64,000 bases of DNA from Terriglobus roseus DSM 18391 (lineage in GTDB: Bacteria > Acidobacteriota > Terriglobia > Terriglobales > Acidobacteriaceae): positions 1,922,001 through 1,986,000 of the forward strand of contig NC_018014.1 in NCBI RefSeq assembly GCF_000265425.1, read 5' to 3'. The notes beneath the pieces were generated by a model. The model did no database searches and was not told the origin of the DNA. It saw nothing but the letters and a program-made list of their open reading frames with translations. The position numbers and the translations under genes are program-made. Of the stretch, positions 8,280 to 16,793 are shown piece by piece (position 1 is the first letter of the stretch; the number at the start of each line of letters is the position of its first letter).

Positions 8280-10046
8280 ATGGCAGACGAAGTACAGAAC
8301 CCGACCAACGCAGCGCACATCGTAACGCCCGTCGAAACTGCAGCTCCCCTGAAGCCCGTGAAGGAAACCAAGGCGCAGAAGAGTGAGCGCCTGAAGCTTG
8401 AGAAGAACCCGTGGGAGACATGGGAAGAGGTTCGCCAGTTTGCGCGCGAAGGTCGCGAGGCTGTCATGCCGGACTGGGCCAACTTCTACTTCAAGTGGTG
8501 GGGCATCTACACGCAGGGTGACGGCGTGGGCGCCGTCGGCGGTGTGGGTGGCGAAGGCAAGGTCACCGACTACTTCATGATGCGTGTCGGTATTCCGAAT
8601 GGCATCCTCACGAGCGACCAGACCCGCGTCATCGCAGACATTGCGCGCGATCACGGCCGCGACCTGGCTGACATCACAACTCGCCAGAACATCCAGTTTC
8701 ACTGGCTCACGATCGAGTCGCTGCCGCTGGTTGTGGATGCGCTGTCAGCCGTTGGCCTTACGCCCAAGGGCGCATGCGGCGACGTGGTCCGTAACGTCAC
8801 CGGCTGCCCGCTGGCTGGCCTGCACAAGCATGAGCTGATCGACGCTGCGCCACTGGCACAGCGCGTCGGCGCGCACCTGACGGCGCACCCGGACTTCGTC
8901 AATCTGCCACGTAAGTTCAAGATCACCATCACCGGCTGCCCCGAGTGGTGCTCTTACCCGGAGATCAACGACATCGCGCTGACCGGTGCGGAGCGTACTG
9001 TCGACGGCAAGCGTGAGGTCGGCTACTCCGTTCGCGTGGCTGGTGGCCTGTCGAAGGATCCGCATCTTGCAATCCGTCTGAACGCGTTCATCAAGCCCGA
9101 AGAGGCGGAAGAGGTCTGCTACAAGATCACCGAGATCTTCCGTGACCAGCAGGGAACGCTGCGCGAGAGCCGCACGCACGCCCGCATGAAGTTCATGTTC
9201 ATCAAGGACGGCTGGACAGCCGAGACCTTCCTCGCGGAGCTGGAGCGCAAGCTCGGCTACAAGCTTGATCCCGCGCCCGATGAGATCGTGCCGGATGATC
9301 TGTTCCGCGATCACACTGGCGTGTTGCCGCAGCAGCAGGATGGTCTTTCGTCCGTCGGCATCACCGTTCTGCGTGGCCGCCTGAACGCGAGCCAGTTGCG
9401 CACGCTGGCCGATCTGGCCGACGAATTCGGCAACGGCGATCTGCGCTGCACCATTCAACAGAACATCATCATCGTAAATGTTCCAAACGAGAAGGTGCAG
9501 GCGCTGATCGCACGCATCAACGCGCTCGATCTGCATGTGGACGCGACCAACTTCTGGCGCGGCACCGTGGCCTGCACGGGCACGGAGTTCTGCAAGCTGG
9601 CCATCTCGGAGACGAAGGGCTTTGCACGCTGGCTGGTCGACGAGATGGAAGACCGCGTGCCGAACTTCGACCAGCAACTGCGCATCAACGTGACCGGCTG
9701 CCCCAACAACTGCGGCCAGGCATGGATCGCGGATATCGGCCTTGAGGGCAAGAAGATCAAGCACGAAGGCCAGATGGTGGATGCCTTCTACTTCTGCCTG
9801 GGCGGAGCGCTTGGCAAGCATGCAGGCTTCGCGCGCGCTGTTGGATACCGCGTGCCCGCAACGGAAGTGCCTGTTGCGATGGAACGCCTGCTGAAGACGT
9901 ACCTGAAGGACCGTTCGCCGGAAGAGAATCTGCGGCAGTACTTCGCACGCTTCAGCGATGAAGAACTTCGCGGTCAGCTTGCTGGCGCAGTCGTTGCAGC
10001 AGTGGAACGCGACAAGCCAAGCGGACGTCCGCCGGCGGACGCGTAG
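8280..10046 (+). CDS. Ferredoxin-dependent nitrite/sulfite reductase (siroheme, 4Fe-4S)
   Basis: A 588-residue assimilatory reductase that carries out the six-electron reduction of nitrite to ammonia or sulfite to sulfide. It has two ferredoxin-like plus catalytic half-repeats. The [4Fe-4S]/siroheme cysteines are visible in the second half: ACTGTEFC (C-x5-C) and NVTGCPNNCGQ (C-x3-C). The first half retains degenerate counterparts (NVTGCPLAG and TGCPEWCS). The length suits NirA/SirA-type enzymes. Two siroheme-synthesis genes follow in the same direction, which supports the cofactor. Nitrite and sulfite reductases cannot be separated safely by eye; no nitrate transporter, nitrate reductase or PAPS reductase is in the window to decide. 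Confidence 0.92.
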   Translation: MADEVQNPTNAAHIVTPVETAAPLKPVKETKAQKSERLKLEKNPWETWEEVRQFAREGREAVMPDWANFYFKWWGIYTQGDGVGAVGGVGGEGKVTDYFMMRVGIPNGILTSDQTRVIADIARDHGRDLADITTRQNIQFHWLTIESLPLVVDALSAVGLTPKGACGDVVRNVTGCPLAGLHKHELIDAAPLAQRVGAHLTAHPDFVNLPRKFKITITGCPEWCSYPEINDIALTGAERTVDGKREVGYSVRVAGGLSKDPHLAIRLNAFIKPEEAEEVCYKITEIFRDQQGTLRESRTHARMKFMFIKDGWTAETFLAELERKLGYKLDPAPDEIVPDDLFRDHTGVLPQQQDGLSSVGITVLRGRLNASQLRTLADLADEFGNGDLRCTIQQNIIIVNVPNEKVQALIARINALDLHVDATNFWRGTVACTGTEFCKLAISETKGFARWLVDEMEDRVPNFDQQLRINVTGCPNNCGQAWIADIGLEGKKIKHEGQMVDAFYFCLGGALGKHAGFARAVGYRVPATEVPVAMERLLKTYLKDRSPEENLRQYFARFSDEELRGQLAGAVVAAVERDKPSGRPPADA

Positions 10047-10063
10047 AACTGCCTTCGCAAATG

Positions 10064-10105
10064 GGTCTCCCACTCATGACAGCACGTCGTCATGAGTGGA
10101 AGACC
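10064..10105. repeat. Palindromic element between reductase and siroheme genes
   Basis: Two 17-nt arms (10064-10080 and 10089-10105; first arm GGTCTCCCACTCATGAC) match at 16 of 17 positions around an 8-nt loop. No T-run follows, so it is not a standard terminator. Form and intergenic position suggest a REP-like palindrome or an mRNA-stabilising hairpin between two genes of one operon. Confidence 0.7.
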
Positions 10106-10126
10106 GAAGCCGTAGAGAGGTAACGG

Positions 10127-10933
10127 ATGTCACTCTTTCCAATCTTCCTGAAGCTCACCGGCCGCCGCTGCCTCGTCGTCGGTGCGGGTTCGATTGCGGA
10201 GTCGAAGATTCAGAGCCTGCTCGATGCGGATGCGGATGTCACCGTGGTCGCCACACGCATCTCGGCCCAGGTGCAACGCCAGGCTGAGAACGGCGAGATC
10301 AAGCTCCACCTGCGCGAGTTTGTAGATAGCGATCTCGATGGCAACTTCCTCGTCGTCGCCGGCACCGATGTGCCGGAGGTGAATCGCGCTGTCTTCGCCG
10401 GTTGCGAGCGCCGCAATATTCTCGTCAACGCGATCGACGATCCGCCTTACTGCGACTACTACTTTCCGTCGATCGTGAAGCGTGGCGACCTGCTGATTGC
10501 CATCTCGACCGCAGGCGAGAGCCCGGCACTGGCGCAGCGGTTGCGTAAGGAATTAAACGCACAACTGCCGCTGGACCTGGGCCCGTGGCTGATGGAACTG
10601 GGGCGACTGCGCCGCGAAGTCATCGGCATGGAACCGCTCGGCGAGCCGCGCAAGATGCTGCTGCATCAACTGGCGCAGCGCGAAGTCTGCGGCGCCGAGG
10701 CATGCCCGTCGCGTGAGATGGCTCGCGCCCATGCACGGCAGCACTATCCGCAGCGCAATCCACAGTTGATGGAAACGCAGGAGTTACGGATATCCAACGA
10801 CGCCCCGCCGGAAGGCCAAAACGTCACCCTTGTCACCAATGCCGTGCCGCTTTCGGAGGGGCATGGCTTTAGCCATGCCATCCACCCGGACGAAGAGAAG
10901 GCGGCTTTAGCCGCTGAGGGAACTCTGCCATGA
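10127..10933 (+). CDS. Precorrin-2 dehydrogenase/sirohydrochlorin ferrochelatase (CysG N-terminal type)
   Basis: A 268-residue Met8p/CysG-A-like protein. It oxidises precorrin-2 with NAD+ to sirohydrochlorin and probably inserts Fe(II) to give siroheme. Seen: a Rossmann start 'CLVVGAGSIAESKIQSLL', a VDD-type segment 'INAIDDPPYCDYYFPSIVKRGDLLIAIST', and the 'SPALAQRLRKELN' dimerisation region. The catalytic domain ends near residue 215; the remaining ~50 residues are unusual, and the last 25 codons are made of two palindromic repeats (see 10860-10914). A spaced GAGAGG lies about 8 nt before the ATG. The last bases overlap the start of cobA in an ATGA. Confidence 0.93.
   Translation: MSLFPIFLKLTGRRCLVVGAGSIAESKIQSLLDADADVTVVATRISAQVQRQAENGEIKLHLREFVDSDLDGNFLVVAGTDVPEVNRAVFAGCERRNILVNAIDDPPYCDYYFPSIVKRGDLLIAISTAGESPALAQRLRKELNAQLPLDLGPWLMELGRLRREVIGMEPLGEPRKMLLHQLAQREVCGAEACPSREMARAHARQHYPQRNPQLMETQELRISNDAPPEGQNVTLVTNAVPLSEGHGFSHAIHPDEEKAALAAEGTLP
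10860..10914. repeat. Pair of GGCTTTAGCC-core palindromes inside the 3' end of the siroheme gene
   Basis: Two hairpin-forming units share the same core: GGCATGGCT-TT-AGCCATGCC at 10860-10879 and GCGGCT-TT-AGCCGC at 10901-10914. They are read in frame as the tail of the preceding protein. They look like members of one REP-like family inserted at the gene's end. Confidence 0.75.
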
Positions 10934-11733
10934 GTCGCGATGCGCAGAAGGGAACGGTCTATCTCGTCGGCGCAGGACCGGGCGATCCCGACCTGCTCAC
11001 GGTCCGCGCGGCGCGCCTGCTTGCAACGGCTGATGTCGTTCTGCATGACGATCTTGTTCCCGACGCCGTTGTTGCCCTCGCCAATGCGCATGCCCTGATC
11101 ACCAGCGTCGGCAAGCGCTGCGGGCGTCCTCGAATCACGCAGGCTGGCATTCATGACCTGATGATCGACTCCGCTCGCCGCAACCTGAGCGTGGTGCGTC
11201 TGAAGTCGGGTGATCCGCTGGTCTTCGGACGTGCTGCTGAAGAGCTTAATGCACTGCGACAGGCGGGCATTCCGGCAGAGGTTGTGCCCGGCGTCTCCGC
11301 TGTCTTTGCTGCGGGAGCTGCGCTGCAGTTGCCGTTGACCGATCGCCGCACTGCCTCCAAGCTGATCCTCATCGCAGGCCAGCACGCCGCGGATAAGTCC
11401 GCTCCGCCACCCATGTGGGATGGACCGCTGCCCGCCGATGCAACGCTCGCCATCTACATGCCGGGACGGGATCTCGCGGCACTCGCGGCAGAGCTGCACA
11501 GGAACGGTGTCGCCGCCGACATGCCGTGTGTCGCCATCTCAAAGGCCGCAACGCCACAGCAGCGTGCAGACGCGTCCACACTGCAGGACTTCGGCGACCT
11601 CAAGCCGGGTGCAGCGCCGCTGCTGATCCTTGTGGGCCGGGCGATGGCGCCCATGCTGCGCAACGCCACCGATGGCCAGGCAGAGTCCATGGTGCAGAGC
11701 GCCGCGGAAGCCTTCTCCAACCTCGAGCAGTAA
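10930..11733 (+). CDS. cobA: Uroporphyrinogen-III C-methyltransferase (SUMT)
   Basis: A 267-residue SAM-dependent enzyme that methylates uroporphyrinogen III twice to precorrin-2, the first siroheme-branch step. Signature segments: 'GTVYLVGAGPGDPDLLTVRA' at the N-terminus, 'VVRLKSGDPLVFGRAAEE' near residue 95, 'VVPGVSAVFA' and 'YMPGRD'. The length is normal for a stand-alone SUMT rather than a fused CysG. The ATG overlaps the preceding stop by 4 nt (ATGA), indicating translational coupling, and the order reductase - dehydrogenase/chelatase - SUMT forms a compact siroheme unit. Confidence in the name is high; cobalamin genes are absent, so siroheme is the likely product. Confidence 0.95.
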   Translation: MSRDAQKGTVYLVGAGPGDPDLLTVRAARLLATADVVLHDDLVPDAVVALANAHALITSVGKRCGRPRITQAGIHDLMIDSARRNLSVVRLKSGDPLVFGRAAEELNALRQAGIPAEVVPGVSAVFAAGAALQLPLTDRRTASKLILIAGQHAADKSAPPPMWDGPLPADATLAIYMPGRDLAALAAELHRNGVAADMPCVAISKAATPQQRADASTLQDFGDLKPGAAPLLILVGRAMAPMLRNATDGQAESMVQSAAEAFSNLEQ

Positions 11734-11844
11734 GCATCGATACCGTATCACCGCGTCGGCGGCGCGAAACGTCGACCATTCCAGAGCGGTCTCCGGCAGT
11801 CCTTCCGCGTCCTATCGCGTGAAGCATCACCCTGGAGACACGAA

Positions 11845-12864
11845 ATGCCCGAACCCAAAGACACTGCCAGCCTGACCGGAGCCGACAATCTGCAACGGCC
11901 CCCGTATGACCCGGCGCTGCGCACCACACGCAAGCCGCTGATCATCACGGGGACACTCGTCTCCCGCGTGGACGACACCCCGCACGCCCTGCGGTCGCAT
12001 GACGAGGGCTCGTCCGTCGACCGGAAGGGCAGTGAGGTGAAGCACCCGAAAGAGCATCCAGAGAAGCTCGCGATCGAACCCAATCCCAACCTTGCTTATG
12101 AACGGTGGGATGAGTACTGGCGCAAGGTTCACGGGCCCAAGTTCGCCTATGAGGAGCCGGGCAGCACATCGCACATGGTCTTGCGCTATGACCAGTTACA
12201 CCGGCTGCCCTCCGGCCCTTCGACCTACTTCCGGCCGCCCTATCGCGCCATGATCGACACCGCAGGAAAGCTCGTCAGTGACCCCGCAGCCCATGTGCCG
12301 AAGTTTGCGCGTCCCAAGTGGGATGGCCTTGCTTACATCGCATACGCCAGCGAAGCCGACATGGAAGCGACGCTGCAGGATCAGGATCAATACGCGAAAC
12401 GCATCATCGCGGACGAGCAGGTCGCCTTCCGCATGGTCACGCGCGAGATCTGCGAAGAGCACATCCTGATCCCAAGCGCGCAACACCGGGACGCCTTCAG
12501 CCTCGTGAAGATCCACAAGCGCCGCCAGGACTGGTCGCGCGATCAGTTCCAGCAGCACATGCTCCACAAGCATGCGGAACTGCTGATGTCAAAGGCAGCC
12601 ACGCACACCTACGTTCGCCGCTACGCGCAACTGCTCAACATTGGATCGACGCAGAAGGACCCTGAGGGCAGTGTCATCGACAGCATGTCCATCCTCTCCT
12701 TCGCCTCAGTGAACGATGTCGAAGACTACCTGCTCACAAGCGACTACGCGACGATCGAAGCCGATGAAGCCGCGGCCTCCGGTGAGGTCACAGAGTTCTG
12801 GACCGCCGTAAACTACGGCCTCATCAATCGCCTGCTACCGGAGCTCGCAACCGAACGCCTGTAA
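11845..12864 (+). CDS. Protein with EthD-like ferredoxin-fold domains
   Basis: A 339-residue cytoplasmic protein with two EthD/dimeric alpha-beta-barrel-like modules. The first (about 80-200) contains 'ERWDEYWRKVHGPKFAYEE' and 'GLAYIAYASEADMEATL'; the second (about 210-320) contains 'KRRQDWSRDQFQQHMLHKHAEL', very like the EthD start, and 'SILSFASVNDVEDYL'. EthD proteins accompany oxidative degradation or polyketide-type reactions, with no universal activity. The ~75-residue N-terminal extension has no recognisable fold. GGAGA lies 5 nt before the ATG. It is 111 nt after cobA on the same strand and might be read with it, but no functional link is clear. Confidence 0.75.
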   Translation: MPEPKDTASLTGADNLQRPPYDPALRTTRKPLIITGTLVSRVDDTPHALRSHDEGSSVDRKGSEVKHPKEHPEKLAIEPNPNLAYERWDEYWRKVHGPKFAYEEPGSTSHMVLRYDQLHRLPSGPSTYFRPPYRAMIDTAGKLVSDPAAHVPKFARPKWDGLAYIAYASEADMEATLQDQDQYAKRIIADEQVAFRMVTREICEEHILIPSAQHRDAFSLVKIHKRRQDWSRDQFQQHMLHKHAELLMSKAATHTYVRRYAQLLNIGSTQKDPEGSVIDSMSILSFASVNDVEDYLLTSDYATIEADEAAASGEVTEFWTAVNYGLINRLLPELATERL

Positions 12865-15800
12865 TCAGCGCGGACGTTTCGCCGGAATCACAGCCTCCGG
12901 AACCTCCGCAGTGGGCAGGTACCCGTACAGCAGGTACTGCTGCCGGCGCTCGCGGAACTTCCAGAGCTCCGGCTCCCAGGCCGCGGCGATGTCATGCGGG
13001 TCCTTGCCAGCGGCGAGGGCCTGCATGGTGGCATCGTTCAGAATGATCCGCTTTGCATTCGCAAACGAGAACGCAGTCGGATACTGCGCATGCACCGCAC
13101 CCAGCAACTCCGCACCCATCGCGGGAGCGTCGAAACGAGTGCGATCGGTGACGGTCGCGCGCACACCATGAATCGTCTGCCCTGCAAACGGGTAAGGCTT
13201 TGCAGGCGTGAACGTGACCGGAGCAAAGGTAACGCCAACCAGCTTGCGCGCGTTCAGCGTGTCAGCCAGCTTCTGCGCTTCCGCATCGTTCGCAATCCAC
13301 GCAGCACCCACCTGCTCAAAGGCAGCATCGGTGCCACGTCCAACCGAAAGATTCGACATCTCCGCAAACGCGACGCCCGTGTAAGTAGTCGCTGCGGACA
13401 AGCTCTGCAGATTGGGCGAAGGATTCACCCACGGCAGACCGGTCTGGTCATACCAGAGTCCCCGCTGCCAGTGCTGCATAGGAACAACCGTCAACTTCGC
13501 ACCCAGATGCCGCTCGCCATTGAAGTACCCGGCAAGCTCGCCCATCGTCAGGCCCAGCGACATCGGCTCATCGCCATAGTTGATGTAGCTCTCCGTCCCC
13601 GGATCGCTCTTCGGACCCGTCACCATCACGCCGCTGATCAACGCGGGCCGATCCAGCACCACCACGGGCGTACCGGTCTTCGCAGCAGACTCCAGCACAT
13701 ACGCCATCTCGGTCTCATACGTGTAGAAGCGCGCGCCCGCATCCTGCAGATCGATCAGGATCGCATCCAGCTTCTGCAGGTCTTCCGCCTTCGGCTTACG
13801 ATCTTCCAGCTTTGCGCCATACAGCGACACGACGGGCAGCCGCGTAGCCGCATCGACCGCGTTGCCAAGGCCTTCCTTGTCCTCCGCGCCCAAAATGCCA
13901 TGCTCCGGCGCAAACAGCGTCGTCAGCTCAAGTCCCTTCGACTTCTGCGCCGCCAGCACGTCAATGGTGCGCTTGCCGTTGCGATCAAGTCCCGTATTGT
14001 TCGTCAGCAGACCCAGCTTCAGGTGTCCCGCCGTCCGAGAAGGCAGCGCATACAGCGTGCGAAAGTTCGTCGCTTCCAGGACATCGATCCCGGTCAGTGT
14101 CGGCTTGTCAGCCAGCGGCTTATCCAACTGCAGCGCACGTGCCACCACCGTAGCCAGCTTGCCGCGCAACGGCGTAATGGCGCCGCGACCACGCGGGTGC
14201 ACTGCGTTCGCCAGCAGGATCACGTAGCTGTCGCTGCGTGGATCCATCCAGATGCTGGTGCCGGTAAAGCCCGTGTGCCCAAAGCTCCCAACGGGATAGA
14301 TCTCACCGCGCGGCCGCGAGAACGGCGAATCAACATCCCATCCATAAGCACGCAGAGCCTTCGCGCCCGTCGGCTGTTCCGGACGGCACATCAACTCCAG
14401 CGAAGACTGCTTGAGCGGGAACGTGCTCGGACGCCCAGCAAGCCGGTCCAGCAGTGCCTGCGCAAAGAGCGACACATCTGCCGCACTGGAGAAGACACCC
14501 GCATGACCCGCGACGCCACCCATGCGGCGTGTCGTCGGATCGTGCACTTCGCCGCGCAACATGCGATCGTCGGCCATAGGCTTGTCGTCGTTGTGCGCGG
14601 TCGGAGCGATCAACGGTTTCAGGCTGACCAAGGGATTGTAAGTGGTGTGAACCATCCCCATCGGCGCGAAGATATGCTTCGCCGCGTAGACGTTCAGCGG
14701 CTCGCCGCTGAGCTTCTCAACGATCGCTCCCAGCGTGATGAAGTTGATATCCGAGTACTTGAACGTCAGCCCCGGCGGCCCGTAAGGCGCAGATTCCATC
14801 GCACGCTTCACACCTTCCAGCTTGCCACTCCACGCATCGGTCAGCGACACATCTTCCTTCAGGCCGCTGTAGTGCGTCAGCAACTGGCGAACGGTGATGT
14901 TGCTCTTGCCGTTGGGTGCAAACTCCGGCAGGTACTTCACCACCGGATCGTCGAACTGCAGCTTGCCCGCCTCGTACATCTGCATAATTGCGACAGAGGT
15001 CGAGATGCACTTCGACAGCGATGCCATGTCGTAGATGGTGTCTTCCGTCGCGGCTTCGATCGCAGGATCTTCCGCGCGATTGCCATAGGCCTTGTGGAAG
15101 ACAACCTTGCCGCCACTGCCCACAACCACCACGCCGCCGGGCAGTTGCTTCGCAGCAAGTGCTGCCTGCATGACCGTATCGACTTCGCTGAAGTTATACG
15201 TCTGCGCACTCGCAGATCCTGCACCAGCGACCAGCACCAGCAGAACGGCCGCAACGGCGGTGCGCTTATGCTTCATGACCAGGCTCGCAACCGATCCCAC
15301 AACAAACGTGGTCACCGAGCCCAGCAGAACGTACCAGGTGTAAGCAATCTTCGACAGCATGAATCCTCGAATGTGCAGCGACGGCACCGGCAGAATGGTT
15401 GGCAGAAAGAGAGCAAGATTCAACGCGAAGCCGGCCACCAGACCCGTGACTGCGCCGGCCTGTGTCGCATACTTCGTGAGGGTACCCAGCAGGAAGACGC
15501 CAAGCAGCGCGCCGTATGCGACCGACGCGATGGAGAGTCCCAGTTCCACCACGTGTCCCTTGCCCCCGGCCTGCACGGAATAGATAGCGATGCCGATCAG
15601 GATCGCCGCCCAGAAGACGGTTGCAACGCGCGACAGGAAGTTGCGTTCCTTGTCGGTGGCATTCGGCTTCATGTGCAGATAGAAGTCGATGATGGTCGTC
15701 GACGACAGCGAGTTCAACGCCGCGGACAGGTTCGACATCGCCGCCGCAAGAATCGCCGCGATCAGCAGGCCCGCAATGCCAACCGGCATCTGCTGCACGA

Positions 15801-16755
15801 TGAAGGCAGGGAAGAGCCGGTCTGATCCCTTCACGGTGAGCAACGCCGGGTGCTGGCCATAGAAGACAAACAGGCCCGCGCCGATAACGAGGAAGAGTGT
15901 GAACTGCAGGAAGACCACGCCACCGCTCGCCAGCAGCGACACACGCGCATCGCGCAGGTTCCTCGCCGCCAGCAGGCGCTGCACCATCAACTGGTCCGTA
16001 CCGTGCGACGCCATCGTCAGGAACGCGCCGCCGATCAGGCCCGCCCAGAACGTGTAGGTCGTCGTCAGATTCCAGCCCAGGTTGAAGACCTGCAGCTTGC
16101 CCGCCGCTCCCGTGATGGCATGTACGGTCGTCCATCCGCCATCGATCTTCGAGCCAAGCGTAAACAGTGCAATGACGGTGCCTGCAACGTATAGGCCCAT
16201 CTGCACGACGTCTGTCCAGATCACGGCAGCCATGCCGCCTTCGAAGGTGTAGAGCAGCGTCAGCAGGCTGATGATCACGATGCTGGCAATATCATTCGTT
16301 CCGATGGCGATGCCAACGACGATGCTGACCGCATAGACACGCACGCCCTCGGCGGCGGCACGCGTCAGCAGAAACAGACCAGCCGTCACCTTATGCAGCA
16401 CCCGGCCAAAACGCTTGTCGATCAACTGGTACGCGGTGAACAGCTCGCCATCGAAGTAGCGTGGCAGGAACAGGATGCAGATAACGATGCGGCCGACCAT
16501 GTAGCCGAAGACCAGCTGCAGGAAGGTGAAGTTACCGCCAAAGGCAATGCCGGGCACGCTGATGATGGTGAGCGTACTCGTCTCCGCCGACACAATCGAT
16601 AGCGCAATCGCCCACCAGGGCACGCTGCGTTCGGCAAGAAAGTACGAGGCAAGGCTCTTATCGCCGGACTTGCGGAAGCGCAGGCCGAAGAGCGTAATGC
16701 CCAGCAGGTAAACGACGATCAGGACAAGGTCAAAGGCATGAAGCCGTGTCGGCAT
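12865..16755 (-). CDS. Triple fusion: sodium:solute symporter - AmiE-like serine hydrolase - NamZ-like exo-muramidase (DUF1343)
   Basis: An uninterrupted 1296-residue frame. Residues 1 to about 493 form a sodium/solute symporter (SSS) with about 13-14 membrane segments. At residue 494 (nt 15276) comes MKHKRTAVAAVLLVLVAGAG with SASA-Q, a perfect-looking Sec signal peptide. Residues ~520-880 are a class C beta-lactamase-fold hydrolase (SLSK nucleophile motif near 577, YSDIN second motif). Residues ~905-1296 are DUF1343/NamZ (LLTNNTGLDRNG, FAPEHGI, DLQDAGARFYTYE, GRGTD). In Bacillus subtilis a muropeptide transporter, AmiE amidase (beta-lactamase fold) and NamZ exo-N-acetylmuramidase are adjacent separate genes. 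Here they may be one chain, or a second start at 15276 may yield a separate secreted enzyme; no strong ribosome binding site is seen at either. It follows nagA by 38 nt. Confidence 0.85.
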   Translation of the reverse strand: MPTRLHAFDLVLIVVYLLGITLFGLRFRKSGDKSLASYFLAERSVPWWAIALSIVSAETSTLTIISVPGIAFGGNFTFLQLVFGYMVGRIVICILFLPRYFDGELFTAYQLIDKRFGRVLHKVTAGLFLLTRAAAEGVRVYAVSIVVGIAIGTNDIASIVIISLLTLLYTFEGGMAAVIWTDVVQMGLYVAGTVIALFTLGSKIDGGWTTVHAITGAAGKLQVFNLGWNLTTTYTFWAGLIGGAFLTMASHGTDQLMVQRLLAARNLRDARVSLLASGGVVFLQFTLFLVIGAGLFVFYGQHPALLTVKGSDRLFPAFIVQQMPVGIAGLLIAAILAAAMSNLSAALNSLSSTTIIDFYLHMKPNATDKERNFLSRVATVFWAAILIGIAIYSVQAGGKGHVVELGLSIASVAYGALLGVFLLGTLTKYATQAGAVTGLVAGFALNLALFLPTILPVPSLHIRGFMLSKIAYTWYVLLGSVTTFVVGSVASLVMKHKRTAVAAVLLVLVAGAGSASAQTYNFSEVDTVMQAALAAKQLPGGVVVVGSGGKVVFHKAYGNRAEDPAIEAATEDTIYDMASLSKCISTSVAIMQMYEAGKLQFDDPVVKYLPEFAPNGKSNITVRQLLTHYSGLKEDVSLTDAWSGKLEGVKRAMESAPYGPPGLTFKYSDINFITLGAIVEKLSGEPLNVYAAKHIFAPMGMVHTTYNPLVSLKPLIAPTAHNDDKPMADDRMLRGEVHDPTTRRMGGVAGHAGVFSSAADVSLFAQALLDRLAGRPSTFPLKQSSLELMCRPEQPTGAKALRAYGWDVDSPFSRPRGEIYPVGSFGHTGFTGTSIWMDPRSDSYVILLANAVHPRGRGAITPLRGKLATVVARALQLDKPLADKPTLTGIDVLEATNFRTLYALPSRTAGHLKLGLLTNNTGLDRNGKRTIDVLAAQKSKGLELTTLFAPEHGILGAEDKEGLGNAVDAATRLPVVSLYGAKLEDRKPKAEDLQKLDAILIDLQDAGARFYTYETEMAYVLESAAKTGTPVVVLDRPALISGVMVTGPKSDPGTESYINYGDEPMSLGLTMGELAGYFNGERHLGAKLTVVPMQHWQRGLWYDQTGLPWVNPSPNLQSLSAATTYTGVAFAEMSNLSVGRGTDAAFEQVGAAWIANDAEAQKLADTLNARKLVGVTFAPVTFTPAKPYPFAGQTIHGVRATVTDRTRFDAPAMGAELLGAVHAQYPTAFSFANAKRIILNDATMQALAAGKDPHDIAAAWEPELWKFRERRQQYLLYGYLPTAEVPEAVIPAKRPR

Positions 16756-16793
16756 ACGTGAGAGTTTACTGCGAGCGGGCCACTCTCGGCTCC

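Noticed and set aside
8745..10073. A long minus-strand frame opposite the nitrite/sulfite reductase
   Set aside because: The plus strand carries all the siroheme and iron-sulfur motifs; the antisense frame has none.
12994..15825. A 943-codon plus-strand frame antisense to the symporter-NamZ fusion
   Set aside because: It is rich in Arg, His and Gln with no recognisable domain, the signature of the complement of a high-G+C gene. The minus-strand frame has three clear domains.
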